DNA from: Erythrobacter sp. SD-21
GTDB taxonomy: Bacteria > Pseudomonadota > Alphaproteobacteria > Sphingomonadales > Sphingomonadaceae
Reading direction: 5' to 3'
Assembly (NCBI RefSeq): GCF_000181515.1
Contig: NZ_ABCG01000001.1
Location: forward strand, 434,001-498,000
DNA length: 64,000 nt
Part shown: positions 19,360 to 32,104 of the stretch, piece after piece
How the letters are laid out: each line of letters begins with the position of its first letter
Numbering within the stretch: the stretch's first letter is position 1
The notes under the pieces: generated by a model
What the model saw: only the letters and a program-made list of their open reading frames with translations
Databases searched by the model: none
Told to the model about the DNA's origin: nothing
Program-made: the position numbers and the translations under genes

Positions 19360-20132
19360 GAGGATGCGCGCTCCGCAAGCATTGCCAGGCCTTCAAGGGT
19401 GAGATCGCTGTCCACGGCATCGAACAGGTCGGTGATTTCGTCGAACAACAGCGCCAGCCCGCCGGTCGCAACGACCTTGGCCGGGCGGCCGATTTCTTTC
19501 TTCATCCGCGCCACAAGCCCTTCGATCAGCGCAACATAGCCCCAGAAGACGCCGATCAGCATCTGGTCTTCGGTATTGCGCCCAATCACGCTCTTGCTTG
19601 ACGGTTTTTCGATGGCGATGCGCGGCAATTTGGCCGTGTTTCCAACCAACGCGTCGAGCGAAAGGTTGATGCCGGGCGCGATGATGCCGCCCTTGTAGGC
19701 GCCGTTGAAATCGACCGCATCGATGGTGGTCGCCGTGCCGAAATCGATGACGATCAAGTCGCCATCGTATTTCGCATGGGCGGCGATAGCGTTCAGCGCA
19801 CGATCGGCGCCGAGCGAACGCGGTTCATCGACATCCACCTCGATTCCCCAGTCGGTGCCCCCTGCCCCGGCGATCATGGGTTCGACTCCGAAATATTTGC
19901 GCGCCAACACGCTCAAGTTGTGGATCGAGCGCGGCACGACCGAGCCGATGATGATTTGCCCGATATCCTTGCGCGAATAGCCCTCGATCTCGAGCAGCTG
20001 GAGGAGCCAGACCGCGTATTCGTCACCCGTGCGGCGCGCGTCGGTGGCGATACGCCAGCGCGCCTTGATCTCGGTCCCGTCGAACAGGGCGAAGACCACA
20101 TTGGTATTCCCGACATCGGCTGCGAGCAGCAT
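19356..20132 (-). CDS. coaX: Type III pantothenate kinase
   Basis: A 258-residue ASKHA-fold kinase that phosphorylates pantothenate in the first step of coenzyme A synthesis. The N-terminal phosphate-binding motif is [12 protein letters not shown] (Asp6), followed by [24 protein letters not shown] and ATGGLALLF. It starts 3 bases after birA ends and its stop overlaps the rnj start. Sitting beside birA, it gives the operon tail a cofactor theme. Confidence 0.94.
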   Translation of the reverse strand: MLLAADVGNTNVVFALFDGTEIKARWRIATDARRTGDEYAVWLLQLLEIEGYSRKDIGQIIIGSVVPRSIHNLSVLARKYFGVEPMIAGAGGTDWGIEVDVDEPRSLGADRALNAIAAHAKYDGDLIVIDFGTATTIDAVDFNGAYKGGIIAPGINLSLDALVGNTAKLPRIAIEKPSSKSVIGRNTEDQMLIGVFWGYVALIEGLVARMKKEIGRPAKVVATGGLALLFDEITDLFDAVDSDLTLEGLAMLAERASS

Positions 20133-20135
20133 GGC

Positions 20136-20858
20136 TCAGCCCTCCTCGTTTGCGAGCATCACATCGCCTGCATGAATGACACGGCTCTCGCCTCCAGCCA
20201 AGCGGAGGCGCAAGGCACCGTCTTCGGTCAATCCAGCGTATTCGCCCAGGATCGGTTCCTCGCCGGGAGGATGGACCCGCAACGAGGTTCCCGGCGGATG
20301 CGCCACGCTTTCCCATCGCCGGACAAGCGGTTCAAGGCCAACGCTGCGCCAACGCTCCAGTTCGCGGTCGAAGCTGGCGGCAAGTGAGTGGGCGAAGGTG
20401 TCACGCTCGGGCGCCGGGCCGAAGGCTGACAGGGCCACTGTGCGGCGATCGGGCAGGTCGGGTGCGGCAGCCAGGTTCACGCCGATTCCAACTATGATGG
20501 CGTCGCCTTCGCGCTCGAGCAGGATGCCGGACAGCTTGGCGCCTGCCAGCATCAGGTCGTTGGGCCATTTGAGCGACAATTCAGACGGGTTTGCGATCAG
20601 CGGCACGACCGCCTCGTAAACCGCAAGGGCAGACACGAGTGCCAGGCTGGCCGGGGCCGGATCGCGCTCATGTGGCCGGACAATTGTCGAGCCCATAAAA
20701 TTGCCATGGCCGTCGAACCAGGTCCGGCCCTGCCGCCCTCGCCCTGCAGTCTGGCGGTCGGCGACCAGCCAGCTGGCCTCGCCCACCGCCTCGCCGGCGC
20801 GGAGTTGCGCAGCAAGGTCGGCGTTGGTGCTACCGGTTTCGGGAACCGTGCGGATCAA
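20136..20858 (-). CDS. birA: Biotin-[acetyl-CoA carboxylase] ligase
   Basis: A 240-residue ligase that attaches biotin to the carboxyl carrier protein through biotinyl-AMP. Motifs are ETGSTNADL, the biotinoyl-AMP loop GRGRQGRTW and KWPNDLML. There is no N-terminal DNA-binding domain, so it should not repress transcription as E. coli BirA does. I chose the TTG at 20858, which overlaps the nuoN stop (TTGA) and gives MIRTVPETGSTN, the usual N-terminus; a longer GTG start at 20909 would run deep into nuoN. Confidence 0.9.
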   Translation of the reverse strand: MIRTVPETGSTNADLAAQLRAGEAVGEASWLVADRQTAGRGRQGRTWFDGHGNFMGSTIVRPHERDPAPASLALVSALAVYEAVVPLIANPSELSLKWPNDLMLAGAKLSGILLEREGDAIIVGIGVNLAAAPDLPDRRTVALSAFGPAPERDTFAHSLAASFDRELERWRSVGLEPLVRRWESVAHPPGTSLRVHPPGEEPILGEYAGLTEDGALRLRLAGGESRVIHAGDVMLANEEG

Positions 20859-22308
20859 GCGGCGAAGAACAGCGCCTGCGCCGCCGCACCTGCCATGTCG
20901 CTCAGCCACGGCGTGAGCAGATATCCGAGCGGCGAGATCACGAGGACGCTGAGGCCGAGCACGACCCAGTGCGATACCGAGGCCTCGGCGGGGGCTGCAC
21001 CTTTCGGCTCATCGAAGAACATCACCTTGATGAACTTGATGTAGTAGAAGGCGCCGATCACGCTGGCGGCGATACCGATGGCGGCAAGCGCGATCATGTC
21101 TGCCTGCACCGCGGCCTGGAAGACCACGAACTTGGCCCAGAAGCCGAACAGCGGCGGGATACCGGCAAGGCTGAACATCAGGGCCAACAGGCACCAGGCA
21201 AGCGCCGGGCTGGTGGTCGAAAGGCCCGAGATATCGTCGAAGGTGGCCAGCGCCTTGCCTTTTGCATCGCGCAGCATGAGCAGGGCAACGAAGCTGCCGA
21301 TGGTCATGAAGACATAGATGAAGAGATAGACGAGCACGCCTTCGATGCCCTTCGGCGTTGCTGCGGCCAGACCGATCAGGATGAAGCCGACGTTGTTGAT
21401 CGACGAATAGGCCAGCAGTCGCTTGAGGTTCGCTTGCCCGATTGCGCCGAGCGCACCGACCACGATGGATGCGAGTGCAGCGAAGATGACGATCTGCTGC
21501 CATGCTTCGACCTGACCGCCGAAGGGACCGGCTGCCATGCGTACCAGCATTGCGACAGCGGCCACTTTAGGAGCGCTGGCGAAAAAAGCGGTGACCGGCG
21601 TCGGCGCGCCTTCATAAACATCGGGGGTCCACATGTGAAAGGGGACAGCAGCGATCTTGAAAGCCACACCGGCGAGTACGAAGACCGTGCCGAACATGGC
21701 GCCGGTCGAGAAATCGGCGGTGAACGCGGCCCGGATTCCATCGTAGCTGGTCGTGCCCGAAAAACCGTAGACTAAGCTCACACCGTAAAGGATGATGCCC
21801 GAGGCGAGGCCGCCCAGAACGAAGTATTTGAGGCCCGCTTCGCTCGACTTGCCGTCACGCCGCGCAAAGCTGGCGAGGACGTAAGACGAAAGGCTCGACA
21901 TCTCGAGGCCGATGTAAAGCGTCATCAGGTCGATGGCTGAAACCATCATGCCCATGCCGACCGCGTTGAACAGCATCAACACTGGGTATTCGCCGCGATA
22001 TTCGCCGCGTGCATCGAAATAGCGCGGGGCCACGATCAGGCATGCGATAGTGGCGATATATACCAGGCTCTTGGCGAAGATCGCGAAATTGTCCGAGCGG
22101 AAAAGACCGCTGAACGCATCGGCCGCGACACCTTGCCCGAATAGCGAAAGGTTGAAAACAAGCGCACCGAATAGCGCGGCCACGGCGGCAATCGTGATAG
22201 CACGCGCGGCCCTCTCGCCGGTCCACGCCGTCACCAGCAGCAGGACGAGCCCGGTAAGCGAAAGGCCGATCTCGGCGCCGGTGAGGTAAAGGGAGGTCGA
22301 ATAGGACA

Positions 22309-22309
<1 letters not shown>
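20855..22309 (-). CDS. nuoN: NADH-quinone oxidoreductase subunit N
   Basis: A 484-residue, roughly 14-helix proton-pumping antiporter-like subunit of complex I. Conserved stretches are YIGLEMSSLSSYVLA, FKIAAVPFHMWTPDVYEGAP and LKRLLAYSSINNVGF. The start shares one base with the nuoM stop. It is the last complex I gene; birA follows with an overlapping start. Confidence 0.96.
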
Positions 22310-23852
<1,543 letters not shown>

Positions 23853-23853
<1 letters not shown>

Positions 23854-25916
23854 CAGAACAGCACCCAGGTGATGGCGGCGACAAGCCCGAGGAGCATCAC
23901 CAGCGCGTAGCTATACAGATATCCGGTCTGGAACTTCTTGGCGCCGACCGAGCCCTTTTCGATCACCCAGGCCACGCCATTGGGGCCGAAGCGGTCGATC
24001 GTGCCGATATCGCCGAGTTTCCAGAACTGGCGGCCCAGCCAGAAGGCGGGGACCACGAAGAGGTAGTGGTAGAGCTCGTCGAAATACCACTTGTTGTAGA
24101 AGAAGCGGTAGACGGGACCGAGCTGCTCGGCCGCCTTTCCGGGGATGCTGGTGTCCTTGATGTAGGCGAGCCATGCCACGAAGAGGCCGATAAGCATCAC
24201 AATGAAGGCAGCGTACTTCACGAGGTAAGGCACGTTGTGCATCGCGTGGATCAACGGCTCGTTGTAGAAGATGGATTGACCCCAGAAGGCAGCGTCGTCG
24301 AGGAAGGTCGGCGCAAAGACCTGACCGGCTAGCACCGCGCCTACCGACAGAACTCCCAGCGGGATGAGCATCGAAATCGGACTCTCATGCGGGTGATAGC
24401 CTGCGGTCCCTGCGTCGTAATGCGGCGATGGTACGGCGTGCTTCACATCTTGGCCGGCATCTTCCTGCTTGGGCGGATTATGCTCGTCCGGCTCGTCATG
24501 CCCGGCGTTTACGGCGTGCTGGATGTGGTGACTATCAGCCCAACGGGGTTTGCCCCAGAAGGTGAGGAACATCAGGCGCCAGCTGTAGAAGCTGGTCAGC
24601 AGCGCTGCGAGCGTACCCATCCAGAAGGCGAAGTTGCCGAGTTCCGTACCGCGGCCATAGGCCACCTCGAGAATGGCATCCTTCGACCAGAAGCCCGCAA
24701 AGCCAGCACCGAGGTGATAGATACCTACGCCGGTAATCGCCAAGGTCCCAGCCAACATAGCCCAAAACGTGAACGGGATTTCCTTACGCAGCGCGCCGTA
24801 ATAGCGCATGTCCTGCTCGTGGTGCATCGCATGTATGACCGAGCCTGCGCCGAGGAACAGCAGCGCCTTGAAGAAAGCGTGCGTGAACAGGTGGAACATG
24901 GCCGCGCCGTACGCGCCCACGCCTGCGGCGAAGAACATGTAGCCCAGCTGCGAACAGGTCGAATAGGCGATGACGCGCTTGATGTCCCACTGGGTCGTGC
25001 CGACGGTGGCGGCAAAGATACAAGTAGCGGCGCCGATGAAGGTTACCATGCCGAGCGCGACGGGCGCGGTCTCGAACATGGGGCTAAGGCGGCACACCAT
25101 GAACACGCCCGCCGTCACCATGGTGGCGGCGTGGATCAAGGCCGAGACCGGCGTCGGGCCTTCCATTGCGTCAGGCAGCCAGGTGTGCAGGCCGAGCTGC
25201 GCCGACTTGCCCATTGCGCCGATGAACAGGAGGATGCAGAGCACGTCCATCGTGTGCACGCGCAGGCCGAGGAAGCCGATGGTCGCCCCGCTCATGCCGG
25301 GAGCCGCTTCGAGGACCTCGGGGATCGATACTGTGCCGAACACCCAGAAGGTGCCGAAAATGCCCAGCATGAAGCCAAGGTCGCCCACGCGGTTGACCAC
25401 GAAGGCCTTGATCGCTGCAGCATTAGCGCTGGGCTTCTTGAACCAGAAACCGATCAGCAGGTAGCTGGCCAGACCCACGCCTTCCCAACCGAAGAACATC
25501 TGGACGAGGTTGTCGGCCGTCACCAGCATCAGCATGGCGAAGGTGAAGAGCGAGAGGTAGGCGAAGAAACGCGGTTGGTCCGGGTCTTCCTCCATATAGC
25601 CCCAGCTATAGAGGTGAACGAGCGCCGAGACGGTGGTGATGACTACCAACATGACGGCGGTCAGCGTGTCGACGCGCAGCGCCCAGTCAAACGACAGCGC
25701 GCCTGACTGCACCCAGGTGAGGACTGGCACGACCTCTTCGGATAGACTGCCGCTCACAAAGCCTAGGAAGATCGGCCAACTCAGCGCGCAGGAAATGAAC
25801 AGCGCGCCGGTCGTGATCGACTTGGCGAAGACGCTGGGCGCGCTCTTGTTGACCAGCCCCGCCACGATGGCAGCGAGAAGGGGCAGGAAGACGATATAGG
25901 GAATGAAGCCGTTCAC
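23853..25916 (-). CDS. nuoL: NADH-quinone oxidoreductase subunit L
   Basis: A 687-residue subunit, the most distal antiporter-like part of complex I, with a long lateral helix at the C-terminus. Motifs include [39 protein letters not shown] and [18 protein letters not shown] His/Asp/Glu-rich loop ([20 protein letters not shown]) precedes the final helices. The start is GTG at 25916, six bases after the nuoK stop. Confidence 0.96.
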
Positions 25917-25922
25917 TGATGC

Positions 25923-26228
25923 TTATCCCTTCATCCGGTTGGCATCGTCGACCGCGATGGTGCCGCGACCACGGAAATAGATGACGAGAATGGCGAGCCC
26001 GATAGCCGCCTCGCCCGCGGCGACGGTCAGCACGAACATGGCAAAGACCTGCCCGACGAGATCACCGAGAAAGGCGCTGAAGGCTACGAGGTTGATGTTC
26101 ACGCTGAGCAGAATGAGTTCGATCGCCATCAGGATGACGATGATGTTCTTCCGGTTGAGGAAGATGCCGAGCACGCCCAGCACGAACAGGATCGCGCTGA
26201 CGATGACATAGTGTTCGATGCCGATCAC
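25923..26228 (-). CDS. nuoK: NADH-quinone oxidoreductase subunit K
   Basis: A 101-residue, three-helix subunit carrying the conserved membrane glutamates of the central proton path ([17 protein letters not shown] and [13 protein letters not shown]). The start is the GTG at 26228, whose last two bases are shared with the nuoJ stop (GTGA). It gives [10 protein letters not shown] at the N-terminus, as expected for NuoK. Longer in-frame readings run into nuoJ in another frame and are not real. Confidence 0.94.
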   Translation of the reverse strand: MIGIEHYVIVSAILFVLGVLGIFLNRKNIIVILMAIELILLSVNINLVAFSAFLGDLVGQVFAMFVLTVAAGEAAIGLAILVIYFRGRGTIAVDDANRMKG

Positions 26229-26845
26229 AGCTCGACCCCCTCGCCCACGATGGGCTGCTTCATGACAGTTGCCTCGTCGGGATTGCGGCGGTTCTGTTTG
26301 CCGATGTCTTGGTGTCCGCGCGTGGTCTTGGGCGGACGATGGGTCAGCACGATCGCACCGATCATCGCGACCAGCAGGATGATCCCCGCCGCCTCGAACA
26401 GGAACAGGTACTTGGTATAGAGAAGTGCGCCGATGGCACCCGTGTTGCTCTCCATCATGGCAGGCGCCTCGCTCGCCATCGGCGTTCCGAGCTCCATGAC
26501 GCCGACACGATATGCGCCCACGCCCAGAACCAATTCGGCAAGCAGTACGAGGGCGATGACCAGCCCAAGCGGTGCGTTCTTCACGAAACCGGCGCGCATC
26601 GCGGCGATATCGATGTCGAGCATCATCACTACGAAGAGAAACAGCACCGCGACCGCGCCGACATAAACGATGACCAGCAGCATCGCGATGAATTCCGCTC
26701 CGACGAGGACCATCAGGCCCGCGGCGTTGAAGAAGGCGAGGATGAGCCACAGCACGGAATGCACCGGATTGCGCGCCGTGATGACCATCACGGCCGATGC
26801 AATCACAAGCACCGCGAACATGTAAAAGGCGATTGTCTGGATCAT
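26225..26845 (-). CDS. nuoJ: NADH-quinone oxidoreductase subunit J
   Basis: A 206-residue subunit with five predicted helices. The conserved part is [20 protein letters not shown] and [20 protein letters not shown], containing the pi-bulge helix. The last about 30 residues are polar and basic, with no membrane character. It starts 27 bases after nuoI, one of the few real gaps in this operon. Confidence 0.95.
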   Translation of the reverse strand: MIQTIAFYMFAVLVIASAVMVITARNPVHSVLWLILAFFNAAGLMVLVGAEFIAMLLVIVYVGAVAVLFLFVVMMLDIDIAAMRAGFVKNAPLGLVIALVLLAELVLGVGAYRVGVMELGTPMASEAPAMMESNTGAIGALLYTKYLFLFEAAGIILLVAMIGAIVLTHRPPKTTRGHQDIGKQNRRNPDEATVMKQPIVGEGVEL

Positions 26846-26872
26846 GATGTCCCGATTTCGATTGCGGCGCGG

Positions 26873-27358
26873 TTAGCGATAGGGCGCGTCGGCTTCAAGG
26901 TTTGCGGCGATCGCCCGCTCCCACTTGTCACCGTTCGCGAGCAGCTTGGCCTTGTCGTAAAGCAGCTCCTCGCGGGTTTCGGTTGCGTATTCGAAGTTCG
27001 GACCCTCGACCACGGCATCGACTGGGCAGGCTTCTTGGCAGAAGCCGCAGTATATGCACTTCGTCATGTCGATATCGTAGCGCGTGGTGCGGCGGCTGCC
27101 GTCCTCGCGCGGTTCGCTCTCGATGGTGATCGCTTGGGCCGGACAGACGGCCTCGCACAGCTTGCAGGCGATGCAGCGTTCCTCGCCATTGGGATAACGG
27201 CGCAGCGCGTGTTCTCCGCGGAAGCGCGGGGAGAGCGGGTTCTTCTCGAACGGATAGTTGATCGTCACCTTGGGCTTGAAAAAATACTTCAGCGTGAGGG
27301 CATGCGCCTTCACGAACTCCCAAAGGGTGAAAGACTTGATAAGGTGGGCGACGCTCAT
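26873..27358 (-). CDS. nuoI: NADH-quinone oxidoreductase subunit I (ferredoxin-type)
   Basis: A 161-residue protein that carries the two [4Fe-4S] clusters N6a and N6b, passing electrons toward NuoB. Both motifs are complete: [12 protein letters not shown] and [12 protein letters not shown]. The ATG at 27358 overlaps the nuoH stop (ATGA); longer in-frame readings enter nuoH. Confidence 0.96.
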   Translation of the reverse strand: MSVAHLIKSFTLWEFVKAHALTLKYFFKPKVTINYPFEKNPLSPRFRGEHALRRYPNGEERCIACKLCEAVCPAQAITIESEPREDGSRRTTRYDIDMTKCIYCGFCQEACPVDAVVEGPNFEYATETREELLYDKAKLLANGDKWERAIAANLEADAPYR

Positions 27359-28410
27359 GCGGCGGCTCCATAGTGGCCGGTCGCCATGAGGTAACCGGAA
27401 ATCAGGACGACGAATAACAAGCTCAGCGGAAGGAAAACCTTCCAGCCCAGGCGCATCAACTGGTCGTAGCGATAGCGCGGGACGGTCGCCATGACCCAGC
27501 TGAACATGAAGAAGAAGAAGAATGTCTTCAGCAGGATCCACACGATGCCGGGAACCATGTAGAGCGGCTCCCAATCGATCGGGGGCAGCCAGCCACCCCA
27601 GAACAGGATCGCGTTGAGCATGCACATAAGGAGGATGTTCGCATACTCGCCCAGCCAGAACAGCGCAAAGGCCATCGAGCTGTATTCGGTCTGGTAACCG
27701 GCGACGAGCTCGCTCTCCGCCTCCGTCAGGTCGAAGGGCACGCGCTGCGTTTCGGCCAGGCTGGAGATGAAGAACATCACCCAGATCGGGAACAGCAGCA
27801 GGTTGAAGCCAAAGCCGTTCACGATGCCGAGGCCATGCCCCTTCTGCGCCATGACGATCTCGTTCAGGTTGAACGTGCCCGCATAGAGCACCACGCCGAC
27901 GAGGATGAAGCCGATCGAAACTTCATAGCTGATCATCTGCGCGGCGGCGCGCATGGCTGAAAAGAACGGGTATTTGGAATTCGATGCCCAGCCCGCCATC
28001 ACCACGCCGTAGACCGACAGCGAGCTGATCGCGAGAATGTAGAGCAGGCCGACATTGATGTTGGCCAGAACGGCGGTCGCGCTGAACGGGATCACCGCCC
28101 ATGCCGCCAGCGCCACGGTGAAGGTGACGATGGGCGCGAGGATGAAGATGCCCTTGTTCGCCGCGCTCGGGATGATGGTTTCCTGCAGGAAGACCTTCAG
28201 GCCGTCGGCGAACGACTGCAGCAGGCCGAAAGGCCCGACCACGTTCGGGCCGCGGCGCAGGTTGATTGCTGCCCAAACCTTGCGGTCGACATAAATGATC
28301 ATGGCCACGGCCAGCATCAGCGGCAGTGCGATGAGCAGGATGCCTGCCAGCGTGGCGACGGCCCAGGCCCATTCGTAGCTCATGCCGAGGGATTGGAAGA
28401 ATTCGGTCAT
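27355..28410 (-). CDS. nuoH: NADH-quinone oxidoreductase subunit H
   Basis: A 351-residue, eight-helix subunit that forms much of the quinone tunnel. Typical segments are [37 protein letters not shown] and [20 protein letters not shown]. It overlaps nuoG and nuoI by 4 bases each. Confidence 0.96.
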   Translation of the reverse strand: MTEFFQSLGMSYEWAWAVATLAGILLIALPLMLAVAMIIYVDRKVWAAINLRRGPNVVGPFGLLQSFADGLKVFLQETIIPSAANKGIFILAPIVTFTVALAAWAVIPFSATAVLANINVGLLYILAISSLSVYGVVMAGWASNSKYPFFSAMRAAAQMISYEVSIGFILVGVVLYAGTFNLNEIVMAQKGHGLGIVNGFGFNLLLFPIWVMFFISSLAETQRVPFDLTEAESELVAGYQTEYSSMAFALFWLGEYANILLMCMLNAILFWGGWLPPIDWEPLYMVPGIVWILLKTFFFFFMFSWVMATVPRYRYDQLMRLGWKVFLPLSLLFVVLISGYLMATGHYGAAA

Positions 28411-30395
28411 TCCGCGGCCTCCGCCAGCTCGACGCCGTGGAGCAGTTCGTCCGAGCAGCGCTGCATCACCGCGCTCGCGCGGGCGATGGGATTGGTGAGG
28501 TAGAAGTCCTTGATTGGATAGGCGCTCATCGTGCCTTCGGCCTTGGCCTGGGCATCCGCCTTGGGCAGCGCCCCCAAATCGGCAAGACCTTCTTCGCCCA
28601 GCGCCGGGACTTCCTTGATCATGGCCGACTGGAGCGCGGCAAAGCTGTTGAAGCCGACATCGACCTTCAGAGCATCGGCAAGAGCGCGAAGGATCGTCCA
28701 GTCTTCGCGGGCATCTCCTGGCGCGAAGACCGCCTTCTCGGCGAACTGCACGCGGCCTTCGGTGTTGACGTAGGTCCCGTCCTTCTCGGCGTAGCTCGCT
28801 GCCGGCAGGATGATGTCCGCCGCATGCGCGCCCTTGTCGCCGTGATGGCCAATGTAGACCTTCAGCGCGTCGGCGAAGGGTTCGAAATCCATCTCGTCCG
28901 CGCCGAGGCTGATGACGACCTTGGGCTTGGCCTTAACGATATCCGCCATGCCGCCCTTCTGCGCGAAGCCGAGCATCAGCCCGCCCATGCGCGCGGCAGA
29001 GAAATGCAGCACGTTGAAATCCGCACCCCACTGGCTTGCCAGCGCCATCGCCTTGCCGTGAGCGCCTTTAAGCGCCCCCCCGCCGACGATCACCGCGCTG
29101 CGGTCGGCGTCCTTGAAAGCATCGGAGATGTGGCCCGGTAGGTCGTTCAGGACGGCAAAATCGGTGCCGAGGAATTCGGCCGGATAGGTCGTTTCCCATT
29201 CGGGCCCGACGACGAATACCTTCGCACCGCGCTTCACCGCCTTGCGAATACGCACGTTCACCAGCGGGGCTTCCCAGCGAATGTGGCTGCCGACGATCAG
29301 GATCGCCTTGGCGTGTTCGAGACCTTCGAAGGTCGAATTGAAATTGACCGCCGCGAGGTTTGAGACGTCGTAATCCATGCCGGTCTGGCGGCCTTCGATC
29401 AGGTTCGATCCGCAAGCCCTCAGCAGCGCCTTGGCCGCGAACATGGTCTCGCAATCGACCATGTCGCCGGCAATCGCAGCAATGCTCTTGCCCGGTTTCG
29501 CCTTGGCGATCGCCTTGAAAGCCTCATCCCAGCTCGACGGCTCGAAGCCGCCCTTCTTGCGCACGAAGACCTTGTCGAGACGGCGCTTGGACAGGCCGTC
29601 GACCATGTAGCGCCCCTTGTCGGACAGCCATTCCTCGTTGACCGCATCGTTGACGCGGGGGAGCGCGCGCATGACTTCGCGGCCACGGCTGTCGAGGCGG
29701 ATATTCGCGCCGACTGCGTCGGACACGTCGATGCTGAGCGTCTTCTTGAGCTCCCACGGACGCGCTTCGAAGGCATAGGGGCGCGAAGTAAGCGCACCCA
29801 CCGGACAGAGGTCGATCACATTGGCGGACAGTTCGTGCTCGGCCGCCTGCTCCAGGTAGGTCGTGATCTGCATGTCCTCGCCGCGGCCCACAGCACCGAT
29901 CTCGTCCACGCCAGCGATCTCTTCGCTAAAGCGCACACAGCGGGTGCAGTGGATGCAGCGGGTCATGACCGTCTTGATCAGCGGGCCCATGTATTTCTCG
30001 GTCACCGCGCGCTTGTTTTCTTCATAGCGCGTTGCGCCGCGGCCATAGGCAACCGACTGGTCCTGCAAATCGCATTCGCCGCCCTGATCGCATATCGGGC
30101 AATCTAGCGGGTGGTTGATGAGGAGGAATTCCATCACGCCTTCGCGGGCGGTCTTGACCATCTCGCTGTCGGTGCGGATTTCCTGGCCATCGGTGGCGGG
30201 AAGTGCACAGCTCGCCTGAGGCTTGGGCGGACCCGGCTTCACTTCGACGAGGCACATGCGGCAGTTGCCGGCAATGCTCAGCCTCTCATGATAGCAGAAG
30301 CGCGGGATTTCCTTGCCAGCAAGTTCGCAGGCCTGAAGGACGGTCGCGCCTTCGGGGACTTCGATTTCCTGTCCATCTACTTTGACCTTAGGCAT
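28407..30395 (-). CDS. nuoG: NADH-quinone oxidoreductase subunit G
   Basis: A 662-residue peripheral-arm subunit, similar in length to the mitochondrial 75-kDa subunit. Iron-sulfur ligands are seen in [32 protein letters not shown] and [18 protein letters not shown] molybdopterin-oxidoreductase-like domain without a catalytic role follows. Its start overlaps the end of the preceding 94-residue gene by 8 bases, so that inserted gene lies in the translational relay from nuoF to nuoG. Confidence 0.96.
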   Translation of the reverse strand: MPKVKVDGQEIEVPEGATVLQACELAGKEIPRFCYHERLSIAGNCRMCLVEVKPGPPKPQASCALPATDGQEIRTDSEMVKTAREGVMEFLLINHPLDCPICDQGGECDLQDQSVAYGRGATRYEENKRAVTEKYMGPLIKTVMTRCIHCTRCVRFSEEIAGVDEIGAVGRGEDMQITTYLEQAAEHELSANVIDLCPVGALTSRPYAFEARPWELKKTLSIDVSDAVGANIRLDSRGREVMRALPRVNDAVNEEWLSDKGRYMVDGLSKRRLDKVFVRKKGGFEPSSWDEAFKAIAKAKPGKSIAAIAGDMVDCETMFAAKALLRACGSNLIEGRQTGMDYDVSNLAAVNFNSTFEGLEHAKAILIVGSHIRWEAPLVNVRIRKAVKRGAKVFVVGPEWETTYPAEFLGTDFAVLNDLPGHISDAFKDADRSAVIVGGGALKGAHGKAMALASQWGADFNVLHFSAARMGGLMLGFAQKGGMADIVKAKPKVVISLGADEMDFEPFADALKVYIGHHGDKGAHAADIILPAASYAEKDGTYVNTEGRVQFAEKAVFAPGDAREDWTILRALADALKVDVGFNSFAALQSAMIKEVPALGEEGLADLGALPKADAQAKAEGTMSAYPIKDFYLTNPIARASAVMQRCSDELLHGVELAEAAE

Positions 30396-30672
30396 TTGCT
30401 ACATCCCTGATCTCTTTGGGTGAGATCAAATTCCGTTGACCGGTTAATTCACCGCGCATCCGGAGCGAGAACCCATATTCACGGACAAGCCGGACGGCGT
30501 TTTCCTGCTCTTCGACAAAAATTGCGTTTGGCTTGTGATGCTTAGTTTTACCCATTTGCGGGTCGCCAAGTTCATAGAGGCCACGCACATCTGGATCTGG
30601 CCAATAGCGCTCGGTCTTGCCAGCAAGTTCGCCCTCAGTGTGAACGCGATCACGATAGACAAGGTGCGTCAT
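30388..30672 (-). CDS. Unrecognised 94-residue soluble protein between nuoF and nuoG
   Basis: The ATG at 30672 overlaps the nuoF stop (ATGA) and the TAA stop lies 8 bases inside nuoG, so this is clearly a translated part of the operon. The protein is hydrophilic and rich in Lys, Arg, Glu and Asp, begins [19 protein letters not shown], and has no signal or membrane segment. I recognise no family. By direct count the gene is 147/285 GC (51.6%), against about 70% in adjoining nuoF, which suggests acquisition. It is not a known complex I subunit. Assembly factor, accessory subunit or unrelated passenger are all possible. Confidence 0.8.
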   Translation of the reverse strand: MTHLVYRDRVHTEGELAGKTERYWPDPDVRGLYELGDPQMGKTKHHKPNAIFVEEQENAVRLVREYGFSLRMRGELTGQRNLISPKEIRDVANA

Positions 30673-31961
30673 TCCGCAGCCTCCGCGAACTTGGCGTTGT
30701 GTTCTTCGATCCGGCGTTCGAGCTCGGGGCGGAAGTGGCGGATGAGGCCCTGGATCGGCCATGCCGCTGCATCGCCCAGCGCGCAGATGGTGTGGCCTTC
30801 GACCTGCTTGGTGACCTGCTGCAACATGTCGATTTCCTCGATGGCCGCATCGCCGGTGCGCAGGCGTTCCATCATGCGCCACATCCAGCCAGTGCCTTCG
30901 CGGCAGGGCGTGCACTGGCCGCAGCTCTCGTGCTTGTAGAAATAGCTGAGACGGGAAATCGCGCGGACGATGTCGGTCGACTTGTCCATCACGATGACAC
31001 CGGCCGTGCCGAGGCCTGACCCCAAGTCCTTGAGGCCGTCGAAATCCATCGGCGCGTCCCAGATCTGCTCTGCCGGGACCAGCGGAACCGAGGAACCGCC
31101 CGGGATGACGGCGAGGAGATTGTCCTTGCCGCCGGTAATGCCGCCGCAATGCTTTTCGATCAGCTCGCTGAAAGGGATCGAGAGCGCTTCCTCGACCACG
31201 CAGGGCTTGTTCACATGGCCGCTGATCTGGAAGAGCTTGGTGCCCTTGTTGTTCTCGCGCCCGAAGCTTGAAAACCACGATGCGCCGCGGCGCAGGATGG
31301 TCGGGACGACGGCGATCGATTCCACGTTGTTGACCGTGGTCGGGCAGCCATAAAGGCCCGCGCCTGCCGGGAACGGCGGCTTGAGGCGGGGCTGGCCCTT
31401 CTTGCCTTCGAGGCTTTCGATCATCGCGGTTTCTTCGCCGCAGATGTAGGCGCCTGCACCGCGGTGCAGGAAGACATCGAAATCATAACCCGACTTCGAG
31501 GCGTTCTTGCCGATCAGACCGGCGTCGTAAGCCTCATCGATCGCGGCCTGCAGCACCTCGGCCTCGCGAATGTATTCACCGCGGATGTAGATATAGGCCG
31601 CCCTCGCCCGCATGGCATAGCCGGAAACCAACGCGCCTTCGATCAGCTTGTGCGGATCGTGGCGGATGATCTCGCGGTCCTTGCAGGAACCGGGTTCGGA
31701 TTCGTCGGCGTTGATAACGAGGAAGCTGGGACGTCCGTCCTTCGATTCCTTCGGCATGAACGACCACTTGAGACCGGTCGGGAAGCCTGCTCCGCCGCGA
31801 CCGCGAAGACCCGAGGCTTTCACTTCCTCGATGATATTGTCGTGACCGCGCGCGATCAGCGACTTGGTATCGTCCCAGTCGCCGCGCGCTTCTGCCGCCT
31901 TCAGGCCCCAGTTCTGGAAGCCGTAAAGATTGGTAAAGATGCGATCCTTGTCGGCGAGCAT
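30669..31961 (-). CDS. nuoF: NADH-quinone oxidoreductase subunit F
   Basis: A 430-residue subunit that binds NADH and FMN and holds cluster N3. The Gly-rich nucleotide and flavin sites are [16 protein letters not shown] and [20 protein letters not shown], and the [4Fe-4S] motif is [12 protein letters not shown] with a later Cys. Its ATG shares a base with the stop of the upstream 47-residue gene (TGATG). Confidence 0.96.
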   Translation of the reverse strand: MLADKDRIFTNLYGFQNWGLKAAEARGDWDDTKSLIARGHDNIIEEVKASGLRGRGGAGFPTGLKWSFMPKESKDGRPSFLVINADESEPGSCKDREIIRHDPHKLIEGALVSGYAMRARAAYIYIRGEYIREAEVLQAAIDEAYDAGLIGKNASKSGYDFDVFLHRGAGAYICGEETAMIESLEGKKGQPRLKPPFPAGAGLYGCPTTVNNVESIAVVPTILRRGASWFSSFGRENNKGTKLFQISGHVNKPCVVEEALSIPFSELIEKHCGGITGGKDNLLAVIPGGSSVPLVPAEQIWDAPMDFDGLKDLGSGLGTAGVIVMDKSTDIVRAISRLSYFYKHESCGQCTPCREGTGWMWRMMERLRTGDAAIEEIDMLQQVTKQVEGHTICALGDAAAWPIQGLIRHFRPELERRIEEHNAKFAEAAE

Positions 31962-32104
31962 CAGAAGCCTCCCCCAAACACTACCATGGCCGCGACAATC
32001 AGGATTGCCACGAGCGCCACGGTCTTGATGATGCCCTTGAGGACCTTCCAGGCGACGACCACCGCGACGATGGCGAGGATGATGGTGAGCCAGTCAGCGC
32101 TCAT
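31961..32104 (-). CDS. 47-residue hydrophobic small protein between nuoE and nuoF
   Basis: A short frame exactly fills the nuoE-nuoF gap: its ATG (32104-32102) overlaps the nuoE stop as ATGA, and its TGA (31963-31961) shares a base with the nuoF ATG. The product begins [17 protein letters not shown] and is almost entirely hydrophobic, with two candidate membrane segments (about 5-19 and 26-43) around a short basic KVLKGIIK turn. Its GC content matches the nuo genes, unlike the other two small insertions. Function is unknown. The perfect coupling at both ends argues that it is translated. Confidence 0.72.
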   Translation of the reverse strand: MSADWLTIILAIVAVVVAWKVLKGIIKTVALVAILIVAAMVVFGGGF

